A stretch of DNA of 8,627 nt from Kofleriaceae bacterium (lineage in GTDB: Bacteria; Myxococcota_A; Polyangia; Haliangiales; Haliangiaceae), in NCBI GenBank assembly GCA_016763395.1, contig JAESTW010000371.1, positions 1 through 8,627 on the forward strand, written 5' to 3'. Made by a program: the position numbers and the translations under genes. Shown one piece after another: positions 1 through 6,131 of this stretch. Every line of letters starts with the position of its first letter. Positions within the stretch are counted from its first letter, which is position 1. The notes under the pieces were generated by a model. It was not told the DNA's origin and ran no database searches. It saw nothing but the letters and a program-made list of their open reading frames with translations.

Positions 1-559
1 GCCAATTGTCCGGTAGGTAGCAAGAGAGAGTACCTGCCTCGTAGTAGTCATAGAAACATTCAAGTTGTTCGTTTTGGAAAACCTTCTTAAATCTGTTGCC
101 TACCTTGATACCTGTGATGCCGCGCTCCGAAGAATCACTGAGGCCAGCCTGGTTCAGCTGAAAGTTTTTCATGTAGAGGGACAAGCTTAGCCCGCTAATG
201 CTCAAGCTCGCGTTTTCTTCAAAATTGTCCGATGAGAGTTCCTCTGCACCGACCCAGATTTCTTGATTGGGAAAGGCTTGTCGAAAGTGGGCAATGGTCA
301 GCACTTCTAGCTTGCCCAGATCTACTACGGCTTGCTGAAGCGAAGTTGATTCGAAGGATTGAATTTGTACGGGCGGCGGCGCCGCATCTCTAGGGATTTC
401 CTTTACTTCGGGCAGCGGTTTTACTGGCTCCTTTTTCCCATTTTGCTCGCCCGATACTTGCTCGCCCAACGAACCTTTCGACGCGTCTTGTGATTTGCTG
501 TTGCAGCTGCTGATGAAACCGAGAAGTAGCAAAGCTGTCCCTGTTTGCCCTAAATGCAT
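1..559 (-). CDS. Putative lipoprotein, C-terminal part beyond the left edge
   Basis: An open frame reads leftwards from ATG at 559 and leaves the window without a stop, giving 186 visible residues. The start is well fixed: an in-frame TAG lies only four codons upstream and no other start codon intervenes. Residues 1-19 form a short hydrophobic signal peptide ending in the lipobox-like I-S-S-C (Cys19), so an exported, lipid-anchored protein is predicted. The n-region lacks Lys/Arg, which is unusual. Residues 20-60 are a polar, Lys/Glu/Pro-rich linker. After that comes a soluble domain with a motif around GITGIKVGNRFKKVF and aromatic/cysteine-containing segments (ECFYDYYEAG, SCYLPDNW). The ITGIKVG part loosely recalls small periplasmic lipoprotein domains of the DUF1131 sort, but I would not name a family. 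No Shine-Dalgarno sequence is visible. It is divergent from the hydroxylase operon and nothing ties it to that function. Confidence 0.72.
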   Translation of the reverse strand, partial: MHLGQTGTALLLLGFISSCNSKSQDASKGSLGEQVSGEQNGKKEPVKPLPEVKEIPRDAAPPPVQIQSFESTSLQQAVVDLGKLEVLTIAHFRQAFPNQEIWVGAEELSSDNFEENASLSISGLSLSLYMKNFQLNQAGLSDSSERGITGIKVGNRFKKVFQNEQLECFYDYYEAGTLSCYLPDNW

Positions 560-655
560 TTTGAGACACTATCACAGGGGGAAAGCCCGTTTTGTTACCG
601 GATGCTGGGTCCCTTGCGGGTTTCGACCAGGTCAATATTGTAGTAAAAACAGTAG
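560..655. other. Divergent intergenic region between lipoprotein gene and hydroxylase operon
   Basis: These 96 bp must hold the promoters for both directions unless they lie inside genes. An extended -10-like element (TG-T-GATAGT) reads leftwards at 568-576, about ten bases before the lipoprotein ATG, without a good -35. It would give a nearly leaderless transcript. Towards the operon no convincing sigma-70 pair was found. A perfect 8-bp palindrome CAATATTG lies at 633-640, 15 bp before the GTG start of the large subunit, and could be an operator or mere AT-rich coincidence. No Shine-Dalgarno is visible for either gene. Confidence 0.4.
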
Positions 656-2923
656 GTGGTTGAAAACAAAAAGCTCTTTAGCGTGGGGCAAGACATCGGC
701 AGGGTTGATGGCGTTGCCAAGGTTAACGGTTCGGCTCAGTACGTCGACGATCTAAGTTATCCGGGCATGTGGCACGGTATGACCAAGCGCTCGGAAGTGG
801 CGCATGGTGTGTTGAAGGCGATTGTCAAAGGTGCTGGCTCCGGTGAGACGGCCTTTGACTGGAGTGACATTGTCGTAGTTACGGCAGCGGACATTCCCGG
901 ACGCAACACCATCTTACTGATGGAAGAGGATCAGCCGGCGCTGGTTTCCGTGGGCAATCACATTCGGCATATGGACGAAGCTGTGGCGCTCGTCGCGGCT
1001 CCCACTCGAGCTCGTGCGTTGGCTGCCCTTGGCGCTTTGGAGATCGAAGTGGAAGAACTCGCCGCGGCGGTGACCCCGGACGAGGCGTTAAAGGCCGAGG
1101 TAAAGATTTACGGGGACGACAATATCTTTAAGAGCTTTTTGATCGAAAAAGGCGACGAAGATATCGACACTCTGCTCGCCAGTTGCGCCCACGTTGTCGA
1201 GGGTACCTACCGGACAGGCGCGCAAGAACAGATGTACATTGAGACACAAGGCATGATTTCCCGCTGGGATGGTGAGAACTGCCATATCATTGGCTCAATG
1301 CAGTGCCCCTTCTATGTCCAGAAGGCGATGAGAACTCTTCTGGACATCACCGATGATGCTCTAGTTGTGGAGCAAGCGGTTACCGGCGGCGGTTTTGGTG
1401 GCAAAGAAGAGTATCCTTCGATGATCGCCGGACATGCTGCACTGCTCGCCAAAAAGGCCGGGGTTCCAGTCAAGCTCATTTATGAGCGGGATGAAGATAT
1501 TGCAGCAACTACCAAGCGGCATCCTTCGGTGGTTAAACATCGAATGGGATTTGACGAAGCGGGCAACATTGTCGCCATTGATATCGACGTGGTCTTTGAT
1601 GGCGGAGCGTATCTAACGCTTACTCCGGTTGTGTTGTCGCGGGGTGTCTTGCATGCTGCCGGGCCTTACCGCTGTGCCAACACTCGAGTTCGCGGACGTG
1701 CTGTCGCTACCAATACACCACCGCATGGCGCATTTCGCGGATTTGGCGCGCCTCAGACAACCTTTGCCTACGAGCGACAGATGCAGAAAGCGGCTAAGGC
1801 GCTGGGCATGAGCCAGTTTGCCTTGCGTGAGAAATGCATGTTGGTCGAAGGCGACACCACCTCGACCTCGCAACTTCTCAAAGGCTCGGTTGGAAGTATC
1901 GAGGTGATGGCAGCGGTGAAAGAGCATGATGCCAAAGCGTTGGATACTCGGATAGATGATTCGGCAGGGGCATCGATTCGCCGGGGCCGCGGACTCGCTT
2001 TCTATTTTCATGGAGCGGGATTTACTGGCAGCGGTGAAGCCCGTTTGGCCGGACGTGCCACGGTTGCACTAAGTGCCTCGGGGCAATTCGAAGTACGTTC
2101 AAGTTCTACTGACATCGGCCAAGGCGTCCGAACGATGTTCTCACAGATTAGCGCAACCGCGCTCGGGGTTGAAGTAGACGCAATCGAGGTTGTTGTTCCG
2201 GCCACAAATAAGGTGCCCGACAGCGGCCCAACGGTCGCTTCTCGGACAACGATGGTGGTTGGCAAGGTGGTACACGAAGCCAGCGTTGCTCTGCGCGAAA
2301 AAATCGAAGCCTGGGCGGCGGACAAGGGAATGCAGGGCATGGGTTTGCGCGAAGCCGGTGCGGCAATGGCCCGAGAAGAGGGCGAAGTCGCGATCACCTC
2401 CCAGTACAAGCCACCCGAGGGCATTGAGTGGGATGATGAGACCTATACTGGCTCTGCCTATCCATGTTACGGCTGGGCTGCATGTCTGATTGACGTCAGC
2501 GTTGACCTAGACACCGCAGAAGTTACCATTGATCGCTGTGTTCACGCGGTGGATCTGGGCAAGGCCATTAACCCGACTATTGTAAAGGGGCAAATCGAGG
2601 GCGGCACCTTGCAGTCCCTAGGCTGGGCACTGTGGGAAGAGGTCATCTACAAAGGCGGTAAGGTACAAAACGACCGCATGACCAATTGTATTATTCCGAC
2701 ATTTTCTGATGCTCCTGAGATGACCACAATTCTGGTCGAAGAGGCATTTGACTTTGGACCGCATGGCGCCAAAGGCGTTGGTGAAATTCCGATGGATGGC
2801 CCTTGTGCGGCCGTCGTAAATGCTGTTGAAGATGCCCTAGGCGAGCTTGCCAGCGCATCGAGTTTTGACACCCTACCATTAACGCCCGAGGCAATCGGGC
2901 GCGCTCTGAGGTCTGTATCGTGA
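656..2923 (+). CDS. Xanthine dehydrogenase-family large subunit (molybdopterin-binding)
   Basis: This 755-residue protein is the catalytic subunit of a molybdenum hydroxylase, which oxidises an aromatic heterocycle or aldehyde with water as oxygen donor. Residues about 10-140 form the a/b hammerhead domain (DIGRVDGVAKVNGSAQYVDD); the rest is the two-part molybdopterin domain. Visible signatures: GGGFGGKE at 244-251, with Glu251 matching bovine XDH Glu802; AFRGFGAPQ at 359-367, with Arg361 matching Arg880; DIGQG at 486-490; and KGVGE at 706-710, with Glu710 matching the catalytic base Glu1261. Gln190 matches bovine Gln767. There is no AYRCSFR loop, so it is not CO dehydrogenase. By-eye alignment puts Ala454 and Gln583 where bovine XDH has the substrate-sandwiching Phe914 and Phe1009, so xanthine is not assured. 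GTG at 656 follows an in-frame TAG directly and no Shine-Dalgarno precedes it; GTG at 683 is an alternative. First gene of the operon; it overlaps the Fe-S gene by GTGA. Confidence 0.93.
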   Translation: MVENKKLFSVGQDIGRVDGVAKVNGSAQYVDDLSYPGMWHGMTKRSEVAHGVLKAIVKGAGSGETAFDWSDIVVVTAADIPGRNTILLMEEDQPALVSVGNHIRHMDEAVALVAAPTRARALAALGALEIEVEELAAAVTPDEALKAEVKIYGDDNIFKSFLIEKGDEDIDTLLASCAHVVEGTYRTGAQEQMYIETQGMISRWDGENCHIIGSMQCPFYVQKAMRTLLDITDDALVVEQAVTGGGFGGKEEYPSMIAGHAALLAKKAGVPVKLIYERDEDIAATTKRHPSVVKHRMGFDEAGNIVAIDIDVVFDGGAYLTLTPVVLSRGVLHAAGPYRCANTRVRGRAVATNTPPHGAFRGFGAPQTTFAYERQMQKAAKALGMSQFALREKCMLVEGDTTSTSQLLKGSVGSIEVMAAVKEHDAKALDTRIDDSAGASIRRGRGLAFYFHGAGFTGSGEARLAGRATVALSASGQFEVRSSSTDIGQGVRTMFSQISATALGVEVDAIEVVVPATNKVPDSGPTVASRTTMVVGKVVHEASVALREKIEAWAADKGMQGMGLREAGAAMAREEGEVAITSQYKPPEGIEWDDETYTGSAYPCYGWAACLIDVSVDLDTAEVTIDRCVHAVDLGKAINPTIVKGQIEGGTLQSLGWALWEEVIYKGGKVQNDRMTNCIIPTFSDAPEMTTILVEEAFDFGPHGAKGVGEIPMDGPCAAVVNAVEDALGELASASSFDTLPLTPEAIGRALRSVS

Positions 2924-3384
2924 AAATTGAAGTAACTATCAACGGCGAAAAACGCCAAGTTGAAACGGCGGGACACAGGCGACTACTCGATGTCTTGCGA
3001 GACGAGTTTGCGCTCTTTGGCACCAAAGAAGGGTGCGGTGAAGGCGAGTGCGGCGCTTGTACAGTGCTTTTAGAAGGAGAAGTGGTAAATTCTTGCCTGA
3101 TAGCTGTCGGACAGGTGAACGGAAAGTCTCTGACGACGATTGAGGGCATGGCCGATGGTCAAACCCTTCACGTGATACAGCAGGCACTCATCGATTTTGG
3201 CGGCGCTCAGTGTGGTATCTGCACTCCCGGTGTTGCTCTGTGTGCCAAGTGGGCACTGGAGAAGGAGCCCAATGCGAGCAAGGAGAGACTGCGAGAGCTT
3301 ATGTCCGGGAATATCTGCCGTTGCACCGGCTATCAGGCCATTGTCGATGCGGTGGTATCTGCCCAAGAGGGAGCTGATTCATGA
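2920..3384 (+). CDS. Molybdenum hydroxylase [2Fe-2S] small subunit
   Basis: This 154-residue protein carries the two [2Fe-2S] clusters that relay electrons from the molybdenum site to FAD. The N-terminal plant-ferredoxin-like domain has Cys39, Cys44, Cys47 and Cys59 (GCGEGECGACT and a later NSC). The C-terminal helical domain has Cys98 and Cys101 (QCGIC) and Cys133 and Cys135 (ICRCTGY). All eight ligands are present, and Gln97 before the first CxxC is the residue that usually contacts the pterin. The length is typical of stand-alone CoxS/HcrC-type subunits. The GTG start sits inside the stop of the large-subunit gene (GTGA). The stop overlaps the ATG of the FAD subunit (ATGA). Such junctions imply coupled translation and a fixed subunit ratio. 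No twin-arginine signal is seen, so the enzyme should be cytoplasmic. Confidence 0.95.
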   Translation: MKIEVTINGEKRQVETAGHRRLLDVLRDEFALFGTKEGCGEGECGACTVLLEGEVVNSCLIAVGQVNGKSLTTIEGMADGQTLHVIQQALIDFGGAQCGICTPGVALCAKWALEKEPNASKERLRELMSGNICRCTGYQAIVDAVVSAQEGADS

Positions 3385-4268
3385 GCGATTTCTTGCAACC
3401 TCGCTCGCTCGCGCAAGCGCTAGAAGAACGCGCAGCCCATCTTGAGTATCAGCTCTTGGCCGGAGGTACCGACCTTCTAGTAGCGAGTAAAGATCGCTTG
3501 CCTCTTCTTGGAATGATCGATTTGATGTCCGTGTCCGAGCTTTCTGGGATCGAAGAAGTGGCCGGTGGCGGTTTGCGAATTGGAGCTACAACCAGCTACA
3601 GCAAGATTCTCGATAGTGAGGCTATTGCCACAAGGTTCGCGCTTCTGCACAAAGCATGTCGAGAAATCGGTGCGGCTCAGATTCAGGCGAGAGGTACCCT
3701 GGGGGGCAATATCGCAACGTCCTCACCAGTGGGGGATTCGCTGCCCGCACTGATGGCCTTAGATGCGCAGCTTGAACTTGCAAGCACACGCGGCAAGCGG
3801 ACAGTTCCATACCGAGAGTTTCTTAGAGGCTATCGAAAAGTCGACATGGCAGAAGATGAGTTGATTGTCGCCATTCTCTTGCCAGCCCAGCCCGAAGGGG
3901 CGTTTCATTATTGGCGCAAGGTGGGAACTCGCCGTGCGCAGTCGATTTCAAAATTGATGATTGCAGCGGTGGGAAGCGTCCAAGACGGGAAAATCGCCAG
4001 CGCCAAAATCAGTCTGGGTGCAGTCGCAGACCGGACAATACGGCTCTATGAAGTCGAGAAGGCAATTGTCGGACAAAAGCCAGGACCCGAGACAGCGGCA
4101 ATTGCCAAAGAAGTGGTTCGAGCATCGATTACGCCGATTGATGATTTGCGGTCCAACGCGGAATATCGGCTGAGTACGGCTGAGAATCTCGTAGCTCGCT
4201 TTGTTCTTGGACTGGCTAGTACGGTCGGCACTACACAAAGCCCATCTTCTGCCAAAAAAAACAAATGA
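3381..4268 (+). CDS. Molybdenum hydroxylase FAD-binding medium subunit
   Basis: This 295-residue protein is a CoxM/XdhB-type flavoprotein that takes electrons from the Fe-S subunit and hands them to NAD+ or another acceptor. The FAD-binding signatures are LLAGGTDLL around residues 25-33 and RGTLGGNIATSSP from 104, followed by VGDSLPAL. The C-terminal CO-dehydrogenase-flavoprotein-like domain spans about 175-275. The extra [4Fe-4S] loop of 4-hydroxybenzoyl-CoA reductase is absent, and the length is normal for the family. The last residues (SSAKKNK) are coded by an A8 run holding a slippery heptamer at 4256-4262. The start overlaps the upstream stop as ATGA, and the stop overlaps the next ATG in the same way. 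The order is Mo, Fe-S, FAD, unlike E. coli xdhABC (Mo, FAD, Fe-S). No XdhC/CoxI-type maturation gene is present in the window. Confidence 0.93.
   Translation: MSDFLQPRSLAQALEERAAHLEYQLLAGGTDLLVASKDRLPLLGMIDLMSVSELSGIEEVAGGGLRIGATTSYSKILDSEAIATRFALLHKACREIGAAQIQARGTLGGNIATSSPVGDSLPALMALDAQLELASTRGKRTVPYREFLRGYRKVDMAEDELIVAILLPAQPEGAFHYWRKVGTRRAQSISKLMIAAVGSVQDGKIASAKISLGAVADRTIRLYEVEKAIVGQKPGPETAAIAKEVVRASITPIDDLRSNAEYRLSTAENLVARFVLGLASTVGTTQSPSSAKKNK
4256..4262 (+). promoter_or_regulatory. Candidate -1 frameshift slippery heptamer (A AAA AAC)
   Basis: The end of the FAD-subunit frame reads GCC AAA AAA AAC AAA TGA. A4256 with the next two zero-frame codons forms A_AAA_AAC, a classical X_XXY_YYZ slippery heptamer, one codon before the stop. 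A -1 shift would read CAA and then the ATG at 4265, in frame with the downstream membrane protein. The fusion would be about 573 residues. The A8 run could also slip during transcription. No convincing stimulatory structure was identified; GCCC at 4279-4282 with GGGC at 4298-4301 is a weak hairpin candidate. The motif is seen; its function is inferred. Confidence 0.35.
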
Positions 4269-5101
4269 AACGAAGATGGCCCTGGTGGATGCTCTGGGGG
4301 CTTTTGCTCTCGGGGTTGGTACTCTCAGTATTGGCGTATCGGGGCTATTTTGAGCACAAGAACGGATTTTCTCGCGAGAGTGGTGCGATTTTAATCGCGT
4401 TGACCGGAGGGCCGGAGTCGGCAGGCGAAGTGTACGAGGCAGCTTCGTTCTCGCTTCAAGAAACTGGTGGTGTTGACTCCTTTGTCGACCGCGCGGACAG
4501 AATTACCAAGACCTTGGGTACGTTTCAGGGCATTGAAGATGTCGAGAAGATCGAAACCACAGGGTCCATTCGCGGCAAGACGGTCCGAGTCGAATACACC
4601 CTTCGTTTTGAACTAGCGACCACTTGGGCGGAGTTTAGCTATCTGCGAAACAAGGAGAAACAGTGGCAACTGCTGGGCTTTGAAATCATGATTCCCGAAG
4701 AATTACAGGACAAGGGAGCTGAGATCGATTCCGAAGCAGAGCGGCTCAAAGCACCAAAAGAAGTCACTATACTCGTTGAGGAAATGCTGGTCGACATCTC
4801 GGAAGGCCGTTCCGAATCGGTGCATGCTCGTTCAGCCAAACCCTTTCGCGAGTCTAAGACCAGCGAGAGCTTTAGCAAGTTGACGTCACGCTTCGTAAAT
4901 GAGCTGGGGAGCTTCCAAAACATCATCAAGACGTTTGAAACCGGACAAAATCAGGACAAAGATCGAGCGCATTTGGTCTTGCTCTTACAATTTGAGAAGG
5001 CGAAAACGAAAGGCTCCTTCAAGTTCATCAAACGGGCTGAAAAGTGGTTGCTGCTCTACTTTAAAGTTGAAATTCCTGAGCCGCTACTGCCTGCTCGCTA
5101 A
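4265..5101 (+). CDS. Membrane-anchored protein with two copies of one domain, fourth gene of the hydroxylase operon
   Basis: The function of this 278-residue protein is not recognised. Residues 2-4 are basic and residues 5-25 form one hydrophobic, Trp-rich membrane segment, so the remainder probably faces the periplasm (positive-inside rule). The soluble part is an internal duplication. Repeat 1 spans about 55-147 and repeat 2 about 168-274. Both carry LG(T/S)FQ(G/N)I (84-90 and 214-220), a central beta-rich stretch, then K-x-W or K-W with hydrophobics (Trp134, Trp261) and a closing IPE(E/P)L (143-147, 270-274). The pattern resembles NTF2-like/DUF4019-type small exported domains, but this is only a guess. 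The ATG overlaps the stop of the FAD subunit (ATGA) and no Shine-Dalgarno is present, so translation should depend on the upstream gene or on frameshifting. The last 41 bp overlap the antisense cyclase gene. It may tether or serve the hydroxylase, or merely share its transcript. Confidence 0.8.
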   Translation: MKRRWPWWMLWGLLLSGLVLSVLAYRGYFEHKNGFSRESGAILIALTGGPESAGEVYEAASFSLQETGGVDSFVDRADRITKTLGTFQGIEDVEKIETTGSIRGKTVRVEYTLRFELATTWAEFSYLRNKEKQWQLLGFEIMIPEELQDKGAEIDSEAERLKAPKEVTILVEEMLVDISEGRSESVHARSAKPFRESKTSESFSKLTSRFVNELGSFQNIIKTFETGQNQDKDRAHLVLLLQFEKAKTKGSFKFIKRAEKWLLLYFKVEIPEPLLPAR

Positions 5102-6044
5102 CTGCCTTCAGCTTTCGCTGTCCGCGGCCTTTATCCAAGTACATGGCCTTGTCCGCCATATCAAAAAGCTGCTCCAGGCCAATCTGTCCTTCGTCGTCAA
5201 CAACCAGCCCGATTGAAATACTGACCGTTTGGCTTTCACTACCTGGCACGATGTTAGCCGCAACACGCTTTCGCAGGCGTTTTTTGATAGAAGCAGCAAG
5301 TGGCTGTTGTACATTGGGGAGAGCGATAATAAATTCATCGCCTCCGATTCGTCCGACGATATCTGTTATGCGCAAACACTCTTTTAGCGCACCGGCGAGT
5401 TCCACTAGAACTTGATCACCAGCAGCATGTCCGTAGGTATCGTTGACCCCTTTGAACTTGTCCGCGTCGATTAGCAGTATAGTAAGGGCGCCACCCGACC
5501 GGCGAGCCCTGTCACATTCACGCTGCAGCGCTTCGATTGCACCGCGGCGGTTGAGGACTCCAGTCAGCGGGTCGAATCGAGCTTCACGACGTAGGCGCCG
5601 CAATTCTTCGGTGTTGCGCAGATGCACACGTACCCGCGCGGCGAGCTCAGAACCGTCTATAGGTTTGCATAAATAGTCACTCGCTCCGTGGTCGAGACAT
5701 TCCACTCGTTGCTCTACAGTTGCAGTCCCGGACAAAACGAGCACGGGGATACTCTTGGCCTCTTCTATCGAACGCACTGCGTTCATCAGTTGCAGCCCAT
5801 TCATCTTGGGCATCGCCAGATCTGTAATAATGAGATCGGGCAGAACGCCAGAGCGTATGGACTGAAGTGCCTCAGCTCCGCTACGCGCTTCTATAACTTC
5901 GAAGCCCTCGATGATGAGTCGTTTGCGAATATACTTTGCCACGTAGACGTTGTCTTCGACCAGCAAGATTCGGGAGCGACTATCCAAAAGAGGTAGTGGA
6001 GCTAATTTCAATCCAAGTGTCATCACCATGGGGAACAGCAGCAT
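5061..6044 (-). CDS. Response regulator with GGDEF domain (PleD-like diguanylate cyclase)
   Basis: This 327-residue cytoplasmic protein is predicted to make cyclic di-GMP from two GTP when phosphorylated. The REC domain spans about 24-145: acidic pair Glu30/Asp31, phosphoacceptor Asp75 (LIITDLAMP), Ser105 (LVLSGTA) and Lys127 (CKPID), a complete set. The GGDEF domain spans about 155-315, with DPLTGVLNRR at its start and an intact GGDEF at 234-238. An inhibitory I-site RxxD (Arg225-Asp228) lies exactly five residues before it, so product feedback is expected. There is no EAL domain and no cognate kinase in the window. An in-frame TAG lies eight codons upstream, so ATG 6044 is the first possible start; ATGs at 6029 and 6023 are alternatives. 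No Shine-Dalgarno is visible, and inverted repeats bracket the 6044 start. The stop lies inside the end of the convergent gene. Confidence 0.93.
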   Translation of the reverse strand: MLLFPMVMTLGLKLAPLPLLDSRSRILLVEDNVYVAKYIRKRLIIEGFEVIEARSGAEALQSIRSGVLPDLIITDLAMPKMNGLQLMNAVRSIEEAKSIPVLVLSGTATVEQRVECLDHGASDYLCKPIDGSELAARVRVHLRNTEELRRLRREARFDPLTGVLNRRGAIEALQRECDRARRSGGALTILLIDADKFKGVNDTYGHAAGDQVLVELAGALKECLRITDIVGRIGGDEFIIALPNVQQPLAASIKKRLRKRVAANIVPGSESQTVSISIGLVVDDEGQIGLEQLFDMADKAMYLDKGRGQRKLKAVSEQAVAAQEFQL

Positions 6045-6130
6045 TCGTGCCGAAGTCAGTCGGACCTAAGTGTTGAATACTAGGAGGTAGATCGGCACAT
6101 CAAGCGCGGGATTCTTTGACACTGCTGTTC
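6033..6130 (-). repeat. Nested inverted repeats bracketing the cyclase start codon (possible structured leader)
   Basis: A perfect 9-bp inverted repeat (GAACAGCAG at 6033-6041, CTGCTGTTC at 6122-6130) encloses a perfect 7-bp one (GTGCCGA at 6047-6053, TCGGCAC at 6092-6098). That in turn encloses CCTA/TAGG at 6065-6068 and 6081-6084. In the minus-strand transcript the outer stem begins one base after the kinase stop codon and closes on codons 2-4 of the cyclase. The inner stem ends two bases before its ATG, so the start codon would sit in a short bulge. It lacks a U-tract, so it is not an ordinary intrinsic terminator. It does not match the cyclic di-GMP riboswitch consensus I know. Confidence 0.45.
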
Positions 6131-6131
6131 T

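Noticed and set aside
390..635. Leftward open frame of 81 codons overlapping the lipoprotein gene
   Set aside because: It lies in another frame of the lipoprotein gene, is Arg/Lys-rich with no domain, and its start would fall in the intergenic region. The lipobox-bearing frame explains the region better.
1613..2424. Long leftward open frames opposite the large subunit gene
   Set aside because: They are antisense shadows of a strongly conserved gene, with no recognisable domains or start signals.
656..4268. Aerobic CO dehydrogenase or 4-hydroxybenzoyl-CoA reductase
   Set aside because: The large subunit has PPHGAFRGFG instead of the AYRCSFR loop of CO dehydrogenase, and the FAD subunit lacks the extra [4Fe-4S] loop of the reductase.
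6082..6088. Perfect AGGAGGT on the plus strand
   Set aside because: No start codon with an open frame follows at a suitable distance on that strand; it is part of the region with inverted repeats on the other strand.
6033..6130. Cyclic di-GMP riboswitch in front of the cyclase
   Set aside because: The conserved GEMM-type core motifs are not visible; only the inverted repeats can be claimed.
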